From assembly GCF_900111275.1 (NCBI RefSeq), contig NZ_FOGR01000006.1:124001-188000 (forward strand): 64,000 nt of DNA, given 5' to 3'. The notes below the pieces were generated by a model. It did not search any database. It was not told the origin of the DNA and saw only the letters and a list, made by a program, of their open reading frames with translations. Made by a program: the position numbers and the translations under genes. Below, one piece after another: positions 8,953 through 18,475 of this stretch; the stretch's first letter is position 1; each line of letters opens with the position of its first letter. This stretch comes from Rhizobium sp. NFR03 (GTDB taxonomy: Bacteria > Pseudomonadota > Alphaproteobacteria > Rhizobiales > Rhizobiaceae).

Positions 8953-11643
8953 GTGTCCAAGTCCCTAGACAGTTTCAATTGTCGTTCGACCCTATCGGTC
9001 AACGGTGCCGACTATGTCTATTTCAGCCTGCCCAAGGCCGAAGAGAATGGTCTCGCCGGCATCTCGCGGCTGCCTTACTCGATGAAGGTCCTGCTGGAAA
9101 ACCTTCTGCGCAACGAGGACGGCCGGTCCGTCACCAAGCAGGACATCCTCAACATCGCCGCCTGGCTCAACGACAAGGGCACGGCTGAAAACGAAATCGC
9201 CTACCGCCCGGCCCGCGTGCTGATGCAGGACTTCACCGGCGTTCCCGCCGTTGTCGATCTCGCGGCCATGCGCGATGCCATGGTGGCGCTGGGCGGCGAT
9301 CCGGAAAAGATCAACCCGCTCGTGCCGGTCGATCTCGTCATCGACCACTCCGTCATCGTGGACGAGTTCGGCACGCCGAACGCGTTTGCCCGCAACGTCG
9401 AGCTCGAATACGAGCGCAATGGCGAGCGCTACCGCTTCCTCAAGTGGGGCCAGCAGGCATTCAAGAATTTCCGCGTCGTTCCCCCGGGCACCGGCATCTG
9501 TCACCAGGTCAATCTTGAATATCTCGGCCAGACCGTCTGGACCAAGGAAGAGGACGGCGAAACGGTTGCCTATCCCGACACCTGCGTCGGCACGGACAGC
9601 CACACCACGATGATCAACGGCCTCGGCGTACTCGGTTGGGGCGTCGGCGGCATCGAGGCGGAAGCGGCCATGCTCGGCCAGCCCGTCTCCATGCTCCTGC
9701 CGGAAGTCATCGGCTTCAAGCTCACCGGCAAGGTCAAGGAAGGCGTCACCGCGACCGACCTCGTGCTCACCGTCGTGCAGATGCTGCGCAAGAAGGGCGT
9801 TGTTTCCAAGTTCGTCGAATTCTTCGGCCCCGGCCTTGATTCGATGACGCTCGCCGACCGCGCCACCATCGGCAACATGGGCCCGGAATACGGCGCGACC
9901 TGCGGCTTCTTCCCGGTCGATGGCGAAACCATCAACTACCTCACCATGTCCGGCCGCACGACGGACCGGATCGCGCTGGTCGAAGCCTATTCCAAGGCGC
10001 AGGGCATGTGGCGCAATGGCGATGGCGCCGAACTGGTCTTCACCGACACGCTGGAACTCGATCTCGGCGACGTCGTGCCCTCCATGGCCGGCCCGAAGCG
10101 TCCCGAGGGCCGCATTCCGCTCGAAGGCATCGCGCCCGGCTTCGCAACGTCGCTGGAAGCCGACTACAAGAAGCCCGGTCAGCTCGAAAACCGCTACCCG
10201 GTCGAAGGCACCGACTACGATCTCGGCCATGGTGACGTGGCAATCGCCGCCATCACCTCCTGCACCAATACGTCCAACCCCTCGGTTCTCATCGCTGCCG
10301 GCCTTCTCGCCCGCAACGCTGTCGCCAAGGGCCTGAAGAGCGCGCCGTGGGTCAAGACCTCGCTGGCTCCGGGAAGCCAGGTCGTCGGTGAATATCTCGA
10401 GAAGTCGGGCCTCCAGAAGGATCTCGACGCGCTCGGCTTCAACCTCGTCGGCTTCGGCTGCACGACCTGCATCGGCAATTCCGGCCCGCTGCCGGCACCG
10501 ATCTCCAAGACGATCAACGACAAGGGCCTGATCACGGCCGGCGTCCTCTCGGGCAATCGCAACTTCGAAGGCCGCATCTCGCCGGACGTTCAGGCAAATT
10601 ATCTCGCCTCGCCGCCGCTGGTCGTTGCCTATGCGCTCGCCGGCACGGTCCAGAAGGACCTCACGACCGAGCCGCTCGGCATCGGTTCGGACGGTCAGCC
10701 TGTGTTCCTCAAGGACATCTGGCCGACCTCGCACGAGATCCAGGAATTCATCCTGAAATACGTCACGCGCGAGCTTTACGAGAGCAAGTATGCCGACGTG
10801 TTCAAGGGCGACGTCAACTGGCAGGCCGTTCAGGTTCCCGCCGGACAGACCTATGCCTGGGACGACGATTCGACCTACGTGCAGAACCCGCCCTACTTCG
10901 TGGGCATGGGCAAGTCCGGCTCCGGCATCTCCGACATCAAGGGCGCCCGCGTCCTCGGTCTCTTCGGCGACAAGATTACGACCGACCACATCTCTCCGGC
11001 CGGTTCGATCAAGGCGGCTTCGCCTGCCGGTGCCTACCTTACGGGCCACGGCGTCGGCGTTGCCGACTTCAACCAGTACGGCACGCGTCGCGGTAACCAT
11101 GAAGTGATGATGCGCGGCACTTTCGCCAACATCCGCATCCGCAACCACATGCTCGGACCGAACGGCAAGGAAGGCGGCTACACCTTCCACTATCCGTCGA
11201 AGGAAGAGATGTCGATCTACGACGCGGCGATGCAGTACAAGGAAGAGGGCGTTCCGCTGGTCATCTTCGCCGGTGGCGAATATGGCAACGGCTCCTCACG
11301 CGACTGGGCGGCCAAGGGCACCAACCTGCTGGGCGTCAAGGCGGTCATCGCCGAGAGCTTTGAGCGTATCCACCGGTCCAACCTCGTCGGCATGGGCGTC
11401 GTGCCCTTCGTCTTCGAGGCCGGCACGACCTGGGCATCGCTGAACCTGAAGGGCGACGAGATCGTCACCATCGAGGGTCTGACGAACGTCCAGCCGCGTG
11501 AAAAGCGCACCGCGGTCATCACCTATGCCGATGGTTCGGTAAAGGAAGTTCCGCTGATCTGCCGCATCGATACGCTGGATGAAGTCACCTACATGAACAA
11601 TGGCGGCATCCTTCAGACGGTTCTGCGCGACCTCGCCGCCTGA
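8953..11643 (+). CDS. acnA: Aconitate hydratase AcnA
   Basis: This 896-residue TCA-cycle enzyme isomerises citrate to isocitrate through a 4Fe-4S cluster. The cluster ligands are visible as Cys437 (ITSCTNTSN) and Cys503/Cys506 ([13 protein letters not shown]), and the C-terminal swivel domain has the substrate-binding [10 protein letters not shown] motif. The length is typical of the AcnA/IRP1 class. The start codon is GTG at 8953, giving the expected [11 protein letters not shown]-terminus. A strong intrinsic terminator follows, so the gene is probably monocistronic. Confidence 0.97.
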   Translation: MSKSLDSFNCRSTLSVNGADYVYFSLPKAEENGLAGISRLPYSMKVLLENLLRNEDGRSVTKQDILNIAAWLNDKGTAENEIAYRPARVLMQDFTGVPAVVDLAAMRDAMVALGGDPEKINPLVPVDLVIDHSVIVDEFGTPNAFARNVELEYERNGERYRFLKWGQQAFKNFRVVPPGTGICHQVNLEYLGQTVWTKEEDGETVAYPDTCVGTDSHTTMINGLGVLGWGVGGIEAEAAMLGQPVSMLLPEVIGFKLTGKVKEGVTATDLVLTVVQMLRKKGVVSKFVEFFGPGLDSMTLADRATIGNMGPEYGATCGFFPVDGETINYLTMSGRTTDRIALVEAYSKAQGMWRNGDGAELVFTDTLELDLGDVVPSMAGPKRPEGRIPLEGIAPGFATSLEADYKKPGQLENRYPVEGTDYDLGHGDVAIAAITSCTNTSNPSVLIAAGLLARNAVAKGLKSAPWVKTSLAPGSQVVGEYLEKSGLQKDLDALGFNLVGFGCTTCIGNSGPLPAPISKTINDKGLITAGVLSGNRNFEGRISPDVQANYLASPPLVVAYALAGTVQKDLTTEPLGIGSDGQPVFLKDIWPTSHEIQEFILKYVTRELYESKYADVFKGDVNWQAVQVPAGQTYAWDDDSTYVQNPPYFVGMGKSGSGISDIKGARVLGLFGDKITTDHISPAGSIKAASPAGAYLTGHGVGVADFNQYGTRRGNHEVMMRGTFANIRIRNHMLGPNGKEGGYTFHYPSKEEMSIYDAAMQYKEEGVPLVIFAGGEYGNGSSRDWAAKGTNLLGVKAVIAESFERIHRSNLVGMGVVPFVFEAGTTWASLNLKGDEIVTIEGLTNVQPREKRTAVITYADGSVKEVPLICRIDTLDEVTYMNNGGILQTVLRDLAA

Positions 11644-11666
11644 GGCGCAACGACCTGAAGATCGCG

Positions 11667-11693
11667 AAGGCCGGAACACCGTTCCGGCCTTTT
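11667..11693 (+). terminator. Intrinsic terminator of acnA
   Basis: A perfect 11-base-pair stem (AAGGCCGGAAC with GTTCCGGCCTT) around a 3-base loop, ending in TTTT, begins 23 bases after the acnA stop. Confidence 0.9.
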
Positions 11694-11835
11694 GCATGTC
11701 CAGCGGGCACGGATCGCCTTCGCCAAAATTTCACTCCAACGTGACTTTGTGTTGAGGACGCTGCGGCGTATGAAGAAGCGGTTTCCGGCTGCCGCAATCC
11801 TGCCCGAATTGGAATCTGCCCGAAGTGGAACCTGC

Positions 11836-12633
11836 ATGCCCGCCTCCAAGACCTCTCGCTTGAGCCTGATCGCCAGCCTCTTCCTGCTGGCAGCCTTTCC
11901 GGCTGCAGCACAGGAAGCAGCGCCGCAGACGATCGAGGCGAAGACAGAGGGCAGAGGGCTGGAGGTAACGCAGCCGAAAGGCGTCGTGGAGTTGTTCACG
12001 AGCCAGGGCTGCGCCTCCTGTCCTCCGGCCGATGCGGCGCTGAAGCACCTGATCGACGACGGCTCCATCGTCGCCCTCTCCTATCACGTGGATTACTGGA
12101 ATTACCTTGGCTGGGCGGACACGCTTGCCTCGAAGGAGAACACTGCCCGCCAATATGCCTATGCCAAGATGTTCGGCCGTAACGGTGTCTACACGCCACA
12201 GGCCGTGCTGAACGGCCGGGATCAGGTGAATGGCGCCAATCTCCCAGGCATCAAGGGGCGGCTGATCGCGCTGAGCAGTGCTGATGCCGGCATGAAGGTT
12301 CCGATTTCGGCCGAGCGCAAGGATGACGAGATCGATATCACGATTGGAGAAGGTAGCGGCAAAGCCAACGTCGTCATCGTCTACTTCAACCGCCAGAAGG
12401 TGGTCGATGTGGAAAAGGGTGAGAACAGCGGCAAGAAGATGTCCTACTGGCACGCCGTGCGCGACATCCAGACGATCGGCATGTGGGACGGGAAATCAGC
12501 CCGCTTCGTGCTGCCAGCCTCGGTGCTCGATCAGGAAAAGGACAGCGGCTGCGCGATCCTGCTGCAGCAGATGAAGGATGCGGAGACCCCCGGCGCCATC
12601 GTCGGGGCGGCCACTCTGATGGCATCGCAATAG
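11836..12633 (+). CDS. DUF1223 exported thioredoxin-like protein
   Basis: The protein (265 residues from the ATG at 11836) begins with a cleavable signal peptide, RLSLIASLFLLAAFPAAAQ, and then shows the DUF1223 core, including VVELFTSQGCASCPPADA with a CASC pair in a thioredoxin-like fold and the DYWNYLGWAD motif. The frame is also open from ATG 11770, but that start would put about 22 hydrophilic residues before the signal. A periplasmic redox role is inferred from the CxxC pair; no substrate is known. It lies after the acnA terminator. Confidence 0.85.
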   Translation: MPASKTSRLSLIASLFLLAAFPAAAQEAAPQTIEAKTEGRGLEVTQPKGVVELFTSQGCASCPPADAALKHLIDDGSIVALSYHVDYWNYLGWADTLASKENTARQYAYAKMFGRNGVYTPQAVLNGRDQVNGANLPGIKGRLIALSSADAGMKVPISAERKDDEIDITIGEGSGKANVVIVYFNRQKVVDVEKGENSGKKMSYWHAVRDIQTIGMWDGKSARFVLPASVLDQEKDSGCAILLQQMKDAETPGAIVGAATLMASQ

Positions 12634-13058
12634 ACGTCCAGCGCAGGAGCGGGAATGACCGGTCCGGCATATCGAGGGCTGGGGGCTGAGGGTTTCGATA
12701 TCACCGGACCGGGTGGTCTAAGCCGGCAAAGGCCGAAGGCCGATCCCGATCATGACCATCTGTGCGCCCGCGTGACCGGAGGTCGGGCATGGCAAGCCGC
12801 ACAGGAACCCCGAGCGGCGAAACGAAAAACGCTGATCGACCGGCCGGGCAGCGCGCGGTACTTCGGAAAACCGAAGCAGCGGCGACGCGGCGGAGTTAAG
12901 CCTCGAATTCGGGCGCGGGTTTGACCGCAATGCGGCGGTGCAAAAAAAGCCATTGCTTCAGGAGTTGTGAGCGGCTGCGCCTCAACCTTTCCATTCAAGC
13001 TTGATTTTCAGCGGCACTCAGGCACACTGTCACCGTCCTGTCATAACAAAAGGCCGGA
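12634..13058. other. Unexplained 425-base spacer with strong secondary structure
   Basis: No convincing gene is present. The strongest element is an inverted repeat at 12659-12675 and 12695-12712 (CCGGTCCGG and ATATCGA arms paired with TCGATAT and CCGGACCGG) enclosing a G-rich loop. A second small hairpin is CTTCGG/CCGAAG with an AAAA loop (about 12861), and a CCGCAATGCGG palindrome lies near 12931 just before an A7 run. The only open frame on the plus strand (12655-12924) is highly basic, lacks recognisable motifs and runs through the hairpin. The region could encode a structured RNA or be a decayed repeat. Confidence 0.5.
12659..12712. repeat. Long imperfect inverted repeat downstream of the DUF1223 gene
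   Basis: The arms are 16 paired bases (one bulge) and the loop of about 19 bases is G-rich. No T-run follows on either side, so it is not a standard terminator. Confidence 0.7.
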
Positions 13059-13064
13059 ATGTGC

Positions 13065-13460
13065 ATGACCGATCAGACGGATTTGCAAGGTCGCCAAACC
13101 CTCAAGGCATCTGAAAGCGTGGTCGTCGATCTCAGCGACTACCGACATGCCAAGGACCCCCTTCCCGTAACGTTCCACCGCCGAGAGCTCGACCAGATCC
13201 TGTGGGTCTATGGCCGCATGGTGGGGGAAGGCGAGTGGCGCGACTACGCGCTCGACCATATGCGCGACAAGGCGGTCTTCTCCGTCTTCAAGCGCTCGGG
13301 CGAACTACCGCTTTATCGTGTGGAGAAGGTCCCGAAGCTCGCCGCGAAACAGGGCGCCTATGCCGTGGTCAACACCCACGGCATGATTCTGAAGCGCGGG
13401 CATGAGCTGCCACAGGTCTTGAAGGTCTTCGACAAGCTGCTGAAGGTCGTCAAAAGCTGA
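13065..13460 (+). CDS. DUF2794 family protein
   Basis: This cytoplasmic protein of 131 residues (133 if the ATG at 13059 is used) matches the alphaproteobacterial DUF2794 family. Conserved-looking blocks are VTFHRRELDQILWVYGRMV, EWRDYALDHM and the basic C-terminus VLKVFDKLLKVVKS. No membrane segment or catalytic motif is visible and the family function is unknown. The small size, the basic surface and core conservation across rhizobia suggest a binding or scaffold role, which is inference. It converges with the GNAT gene across 40 bases. Confidence 0.82.
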   Translation: MTDQTDLQGRQTLKASESVVVDLSDYRHAKDPLPVTFHRRELDQILWVYGRMVGEGEWRDYALDHMRDKAVFSVFKRSGELPLYRVEKVPKLAAKQGAYAVVNTHGMILKRGHELPQVLKVFDKLLKVVKS

Positions 13461-13500
13461 TATTGCCGGCAGAACGCCCGGACCTTGTGAAAAGCCTCGA

Positions 13501-14058
13501 TCAGGCTCCGTAGAGCGTATCCGGATAGACACCCTCGGCTGGCGCGGTCTCGAGACCTTCGCCCAATGCCAGCTGCATGAAGGTGGTATCGAGCCAGCGC
13601 CCGAACTTGAACCCGCTTCCCTTCATCGTCCCGCTATCCACGAACCCTGTGGATCGGTGAACGGCAATGGAGGCGGGATGTGCGCCGCCGATAACGGCCA
13701 CCATCTGCCGGAAGCCGAGATCCGTGCAGCGCGCGATCAGCTCCTGCAAAAGCGCCTTGCCGACGCCGCGTCCGCGCGCCTCCGGCGCGAGATAGATCGA
13801 ATCCTCGACGAGAAACCGGTAGGCGCTGCGCGTACGGAATGCCGAGGCATACGCATAGCCGATCACGATCCCGTCCCCGTCTACCGCGATGATATAGGGA
13901 TAGCTGTTGCCGGTAATCGTGGAAAAACGCGTCGTCATCTCCGACTGGTCGGGAACGGCAATCTCGTAAGTGGCCACGCCGTTGCGCACGGACTCGCTGT
14001 AAATGTCCGTAATGACGGGGATATCAGCAAGGGTAGCATCGCGCAGGGTGAAAGACAT
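13501..14058 (-). CDS. GNAT family N-acetyltransferase (phosphinothricin-acetyltransferase-like)
   Basis: This protein of 185 residues from the ATG at 14058 opens with MSFTLRDATLADIPVITDIY, the usual GNAT first strand and helix. The acetyl-CoA pyrophosphate loop EARGRGVGKALLQELI is clear, and the C-terminal block (HRSTGFVDSGTMKGSGFKFG) resembles the Pat/Bar and methionine-sulfoximine acetyltransferase group. The frame is open upstream to 14187, but those residues do not look like GNAT sequence. The substrate is uncertain; L-amino acid analogues are the family expectation. Confidence 0.88.
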   Translation of the reverse strand: MSFTLRDATLADIPVITDIYSESVRNGVATYEIAVPDQSEMTTRFSTITGNSYPYIIAVDGDGIVIGYAYASAFRTRSAYRFLVEDSIYLAPEARGRGVGKALLQELIARCTDLGFRQMVAVIGGAHPASIAVHRSTGFVDSGTMKGSGFKFGRWLDTTFMQLALGEGLETAPAEGVYPDTLYGA

Positions 14059-14194
14059 GGCAGCACTCTCGAAGAAAGTCGGTGGGTCGTGGGTGTCGCT
14101 CACGTCCTTCCACATTCCCTTCAGACGATCAAGGCGGGGCGAATACGGAAACAGGAAAGTGCTGCGTAAGGGAGACGACAGCTCCATCGGCGCA

Positions 14195-14222
14195 CAAAAA
14201 AGGCGGCCGAAGCCGCCTTTCC
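14195..14222 (-). terminator. Intrinsic terminator of the BI-1 family gene
   Basis: Read on the minus strand this is AAAGGCGGC, a UUCG-type tetraloop, then GCCGCCTTTTTT. It sits about 30 bases past the stop at 14252 and points away from that gene. Confidence 0.9.
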
Positions 14223-14251
14223 GATAATCACAACTGAACGTGTTCTTACGC

Positions 14252-14989
14252 CTAGTTACGGTTTCCGAGGAAGCGCAACATGAAGAGGAACAGGTTGACG
14301 AAGTCGAGATAGAGCGTCAGCGCGCCCATGATCGCCTTGCGGCCGGCAGCCTCGAACCCGTCGCCTTCGAAGTACATTTCCTTGATACGCTGGGTATCGT
14401 AGGCGGTGAGGCCTGCAAAGATCAGCACGCCGATGACCGAGATGGCGAACTGCAGGGCAGACGACGCAAAAAAGATGTTGACGATGGAGGCGATGATCAG
14501 GCCGAAGAGACCCATGACCAGGAACGAACCCATGGCCGACAGGCTGCGCTTCGTGGTGTAGCCGTAGAGCGACAGCGCGCCGAAGGAGGCCGCGGTTACG
14601 AAGAACGTGCGCACGATGCTCTGACCGGTATAGATCAGCATGATCGAGGAGAGCGACAGCCCCATCAGCGCGGCATAGACCCAGAATGTAGTCTGGGCGG
14701 CGGACACGCTCATGGAATTGATCCGGAAGCTCAGGAACAGGACCATGCCGAACGGAGCCAGCATGATCAGGTACTTCAGCGGGCTGACATAGATCGCCTG
14801 ACCGAACGCGGTCAGCTGCCCATCGGCAAATGCGAACTGGAAAGCCAGGAACGCGGCGACGCCGGTGATGGCGACGCCGAGCGCCATGAGATTGTAGACC
14901 CGCAGCATGTAAGCGCGCAGGCCCTGGTCGACAGCAGCGTCAGCGCGCGCGCCGGCGGTCTGCATGCGAAAGTTTCTGGGATCGGACAT
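14252..14989 (-). CDS. Bax inhibitor-1 (YbhL/UPF0005) membrane protein
   Basis: This 245-residue protein has about seven transmembrane helices and the family signature near the end (FAGLTAYDTQRIKEMYF), matching the BI-1/YbhL group of calcium-leak-like channels. The frame is open upstream to 15049, but the ATG at 14989 (MSDPRNFRMQT) gives the typical short cytoplasmic N-terminus and leaves space for a 5' leader and promoter. Bacterial members may affect membrane stress or ion balance; the physiological role is not settled. Confidence 0.9.
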   Translation of the reverse strand: MSDPRNFRMQTAGARADAAVDQGLRAYMLRVYNLMALGVAITGVAAFLAFQFAFADGQLTAFGQAIYVSPLKYLIMLAPFGMVLFLSFRINSMSVSAAQTTFWVYAALMGLSLSSIMLIYTGQSIVRTFFVTAASFGALSLYGYTTKRSLSAMGSFLVMGLFGLIIASIVNIFFASSALQFAISVIGVLIFAGLTAYDTQRIKEMYFEGDGFEAAGRKAIMGALTLYLDFVNLFLFMLRFLGNRN

Positions 14990-15066
14990 TCTTATCCTCA
15001 TATCAGCTCGAAGTGACGGACAGGTCGCGAGAGAACTCGGACCGGGCACCGCTGCGGAGCTTCAGC
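14990..15066 (-). ncRNA. Putative structured 5' leader (ybhL-type) of the BI-1 gene
   Basis: Rhizobiales ybhL-family genes are known to carry a conserved leader RNA motif (the ybhL motif found by comparative genomics). Here about 75 bases lie between the inferred transcription start and the ATG, and the segment is rich in short complementary blocks. Assignment rests on gene context and position; I could not run the covariance model. Confidence 0.4.
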
Positions 15067-15078
15067 AAGCCTGAGGAC

Positions 15079-15107
15079 AATATGATGCGGAACCGCCCTA
15101 TTCTCAA
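15079..15107 (-). promoter_or_regulatory. Sigma-70-like promoter of the BI-1 gene
   Basis: On the minus strand there is TTGAGA (15107-15102), a 17-base spacer and CATATT (15084-15079). That is five of six and four of six consensus matches at optimal spacing. It overlaps an inverted repeat (AACCGCCC/GGGCGGCT) that could be a regulatory site. Confidence 0.45.
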
Positions 15108-15150
15108 GGGCGGCTCTGTCGCATGACGCAAATGTAATGCGGGACGCTCT

Positions 15151-17700
15151 TCAGAGATCGCGAAGAACAGGTGCTGCCTTCTGCCCAAGCACGCGCCATG
15201 TACCCGCAAGCCCGATGCCGACCGTCATGATCAGGGCGATGGCAATGGTCAGCAACGCCACGTCAGGCAGGAAGGACGAGGGCAGCGTCATGATGCGGGC
15301 CACCACGAACCACGCCGCCACGCCGCCCGCCAGAAGTGCGAAGATCGCGGTGGAGAGGCCGAGGATTGCATATTCGTAGCAGAAGGCCCGGATCAGCGTC
15401 GCCCGGGTCGCACCCAGCGTCTTCAACACCACCGCATCGTGAATACGTGCGCGGTTGCCCGCAGCCAGCGCGCCGGAAAGCACGAGAACCGAGGCGACGA
15501 GCGCCACACCGGCAGCAGCGCGGATGGCTGTCGCCAGCTGTCCGAGCAGGCCGTTGACGATGTCCAGCGCATCTTTCACCCGTACGCTGGTAATGGTCGG
15601 ATAGGTGTTGGTGATCTGGCGCAGTGCCGCGGCTTCCTGCTCTGGAGTGGCCGAGGGATCGATAACGGTGGCGAGCCAGGCATGCGGCGCGCCGGCAAAG
15701 GTGTTCGGCGAGAACACCATCACGAAGTTGATCGAAAGCGATTCCCATTCGACCGTGCGAAAGTTGGAAATGCGGGCCGTGATATTTCGGCCGAGCACGT
15801 TGACGGTGACGGTGTCACCGACTTTCAGGTTCAGCTCACGCGCCTCCTGCTCGGAGAAGGAGACGAGCGGCTCCCCGCTATAGCCGTCCGGCCACCACTG
15901 GCCTTCCACGAGACGCGAATTCTCCGGCAGGTTCTTGGCATAGGTAATGCCGCGGTCGCCCCGAAGCACCCAGCGTCCGGCCGGCGCAACCTCGCGCTTG
16001 GCGACGTCCTCGCCATTGAAGGCGAGGATACGGCCGCGCAGCATCGGCACTTCGATGACCTTGCCGGCCGGCAGCGCCGTGTTCAGCAGCGAGCGAAAGC
16101 CTTCGATCTCGCTGCCCTGGATGTCCACGAAGAAGAAATTGGGAGCCCGCTCGGGCAGGTTGCCCGTCAGTTCCCGCCGCAGATTGCCGTCGATCAGCGC
16201 CAGCGTCACCAGCAGCGCGAGCCCGAGGCCAAGCGAGAGGACGACGGAAGGCGTCAAGGCGCCCGGCCGATGAATATTGCCGATGGCCAGCCGCAGGGCG
16301 GGCGACGACACGCGAGGGCTCCGCCGCGCAAGAGCCGCGACCAGAACGGAGACACCGCGCAGCACGACGAACGAGAAGGCAATGGCGCCGAGGAACACGA
16401 GCGAGATCATCCGATCATATGCCGTGAAGATGGCGAGACCGCCGAGCGCCGCAAAGCTCAAGGCCGCCGCGAGGAGGTAAGGCCAGGTGGGCCACCGGTT
16501 GCGGTCGAAGTCCTGATTGCGAAAGAGCGCCGTCGCGGGCACGCTGCGGGCGCGGCCGAGCGGCAGGCAGGCAAACGCCAGTGCTGTCAGCAGGCCGAAC
16601 AGGGCCGCAAGCCCGAGCGCCGAGGGATAGAGCTGGAGATCGGTCGAGATCGGCAGGATATCGGCGAGAAACCGTGCGGCGACCAGCGGAATGATCGCAC
16701 CGACGACAAGGCCGATGACGATACCGATCATCGCGATCAGCATAATCTGGATGAGATAGATGGTGGACACGAGAGCGCCCGGCGCGCCGAGGCACTTGAA
16801 CGCCGCGATGACGCCCCGCTTGGCATCGAGATAGGCCCGGACCGCGTTCGCAACCCCGACCCCGCCGACGATCAGCGCCGTCAGCCCGACCAGTGTCAGA
16901 AACTGCGAAAACCGCGTGATGTTCGCCGTCAGCGATGGTGCGGCATTCTGGCTGGATCGGACGGACCAACCCGCCTGCGGAAACTGCTGCTCCGCCTGGG
17001 CACGCACGGCGGGCACGCCGGAGGGATCGGCAAGGCGTACCTTGTAGGCATGCTCCACCAGACTGCCGGTCTGCACGAGACCGCTGGCAGCCAGCGCATC
17101 CTGCGACACCATCAGGCGCGGCGCAAAGCCGAAGCCGTCCGACAGCGCATCCGGCTCGCGCACCAGCGTGCCCGATATCCTGACCCGCGAATTGCCGATC
17201 AGCAGCGTGTCGCCGGTCTTCACGCCGAGACGCTCCAGGAGCAGGGGCGCCGCGAGCGCGCCGTATGTGCCGTTTTCAGCCGAGAGAAGCGCTGAAAGCG
17301 GCGCCTGCGGCTGGCTTTCCACGGAACCGTAGAGCGGATAGGCGGCATCCACGGCCTTCAACTCGACCAGCGCCTGGTTGGAACCATCGGGAAGACGCGC
17401 CATGGAGCGCAATCCCGACGTGAGGGATACTTCGCCCGCACCTTTAAGAAAGCGCGTCTCATCGGTATTGGCCAGACGGTTGTTCAACTCGAACCGGATA
17501 TCGCCCGCCAGAAGCGCCTGCCCTTGAGAGGCGATCGAACCGGTAATCGCCTGCGACAGCGAATTGACCCCGGCAATCGCTGCCGTTCCCAGCGCGATGC
17601 AGGCAAGGAAAATATAGAAGCCCGACAGGCCGCCGCGCATTTCGCGCAGCGCCAGCCGCAGGGCAAGCGACAGGTTCGCCGCGCGCAGGGACGCCATCAT
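15151..17700 (-). CDS. ABC transporter permease, FtsX/YbbP type
   Basis: This 849-residue protein has the two-FtsX-domain layout of the YbbP/MacB-like type 7 exporters. There is an N-terminal helix (about 27-48), a large periplasmic domain, three helices near 265-365, further helices around 400-500, a second periplasmic domain and three C-terminal helices. Its start ATG overlaps the stop of the ATPase gene (ATGA), so the two form one unit. Together with the divergent TesA-like esterase this reproduces the YbbA-YbbP-TesA neighbourhood known in E. coli. A role in releasing a hydrophobic compound or remodelling the envelope is inferred. Confidence 0.9.
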   Translation of the reverse strand: MMASLRAANLSLALRLALREMRGGLSGFYIFLACIALGTAAIAGVNSLSQAITGSIASQGQALLAGDIRFELNNRLANTDETRFLKGAGEVSLTSGLRSMARLPDGSNQALVELKAVDAAYPLYGSVESQPQAPLSALLSAENGTYGALAAPLLLERLGVKTGDTLLIGNSRVRISGTLVREPDALSDGFGFAPRLMVSQDALAASGLVQTGSLVEHAYKVRLADPSGVPAVRAQAEQQFPQAGWSVRSSQNAAPSLTANITRFSQFLTLVGLTALIVGGVGVANAVRAYLDAKRGVIAAFKCLGAPGALVSTIYLIQIMLIAMIGIVIGLVVGAIIPLVAARFLADILPISTDLQLYPSALGLAALFGLLTALAFACLPLGRARSVPATALFRNQDFDRNRWPTWPYLLAAALSFAALGGLAIFTAYDRMISLVFLGAIAFSFVVLRGVSVLVAALARRSPRVSSPALRLAIGNIHRPGALTPSVVLSLGLGLALLVTLALIDGNLRRELTGNLPERAPNFFFVDIQGSEIEGFRSLLNTALPAGKVIEVPMLRGRILAFNGEDVAKREVAPAGRWVLRGDRGITYAKNLPENSRLVEGQWWPDGYSGEPLVSFSEQEARELNLKVGDTVTVNVLGRNITARISNFRTVEWESLSINFVMVFSPNTFAGAPHAWLATVIDPSATPEQEAAALRQITNTYPTITSVRVKDALDIVNGLLGQLATAIRAAAGVALVASVLVLSGALAAGNRARIHDAVVLKTLGATRATLIRAFCYEYAILGLSTAIFALLAGGVAAWFVVARIMTLPSSFLPDVALLTIAIALIMTVGIGLAGTWRVLGQKAAPVLRDL

Positions 17701-18401
17701 GCCGAAACCGCTGACGGCGCGACGTCTGCCACCGAGCGCCCATCATCGACGATGGTGCCGGAGCGCACCTTGATCTGGCGCGAGCAGCGTGCCGCAAGGC
17801 TGTTGTCGTGTGTGACGAGGATCAGCGTCATGTCGCGCTCGGCCTGCTTGGAGAAGATCAGGTCTGCGATCTGGCGTCCGGTTTCGGTATCGAGGTTGCC
17901 GGTAGGCTCGTCGGCGATCAGCAGTTTCGGCGAGGGTGCGAGCGCACGTGCAATGGCCACGCGCTGTTGCTCGCCGCCCGAAAGCTGCCCCGGATAATGC
18001 GACAGCCGCTCCCCGAGCCCGACCGACGTCAACTCGCGTCGGGCGATATCGAAGGCGTCGCGCACATTGGCAAGCTCAAGCGGCACCGCGACGTTCTCGA
18101 GCGCCGTCATATTGGGAATGAGGTGAAAAGACTGGAAGACGATGCCGATGTTCCGGCCTCGGAAATCCGCCACCCGATCTTCGCTCAGCCCTTGCAGCGG
18201 TGTCCCGTCGATGACGATCTCGCCCTTGTCCAGACGCTCCAGTCCGGCAAGCACCATCAGAAGGGTCGATTTGCCCGAGCCCGACGGGCCGACGATACCG
18301 ACCGATTGCCCGGCATCGATGTCGAGGCTCATGCCTTTCAGCACATGGACGGACGCTGCGGCCTGCCCGAGGGTCAGATCCGCATTTTTCAGTTCGATCA
18401 T
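17697..18401 (-). CDS. ABC transporter ATP-binding protein, YbbA/LolD-like
   Basis: This 234-residue ATPase has Walker [10 protein letters not shown], the Q-loop region FQSFHLIPNMTALENV, signature [15 protein letters not shown] and Walker B LLIADEPTGNLD, all typical of the MacB/LolD/YbbA subfamily. The ATG at 18401 (MIELKNADLTLG) is preferred over an upstream start at 18446 because the family begins there. It precedes and overlaps the permease gene. Confidence 0.93.
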   Translation of the reverse strand: MIELKNADLTLGQAAASVHVLKGMSLDIDAGQSVGIVGPSGSGKSTLLMVLAGLERLDKGEIVIDGTPLQGLSEDRVADFRGRNIGIVFQSFHLIPNMTALENVAVPLELANVRDAFDIARRELTSVGLGERLSHYPGQLSGGEQQRVAIARALAPSPKLLIADEPTGNLDTETGRQIADLIFSKQAERDMTLILVTHDNSLAARCSRQIKVRSGTIVDDGRSVADVAPSAVSA

Positions 18402-18475
18402 GGTTTTTGCCACGCTGGTCCGCCCTATATATAGGTTATGCTGCAATTGCTCACACCGGATTTAGGAGCGGCTTG

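Noticed and set aside
8992-11190. A 732-codon open frame antisense to acnA
   Set aside because: acnA is unambiguous on the plus strand; the antisense frame is rich in Arg/Ala/Gly/Val as expected for a high-GC shadow and has no domain.
12655-12924. 89-codon basic frame in the DUF1223-DUF2794 spacer
   Set aside because: It runs through a 16-pair inverted repeat, is extremely Arg-rich and has no ribosome site or recognised motif; treated as non-coding until conservation is shown.
12640-12960. tmRNA, RNase P RNA or SRP RNA in the structured spacer
   Set aside because: No tag-peptide frame, no T-arm-like GGTTCGAATCC and no conserved core of RNase P or SRP RNA could be found on either strand.
15439-17295. 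A 618-codon plus-strand frame opposite the FtsX-type permease
   Set aside because: The residue pattern is Arg/Gln/Glu/His-rich shadow sequence; the minus-strand permease has clear family features.
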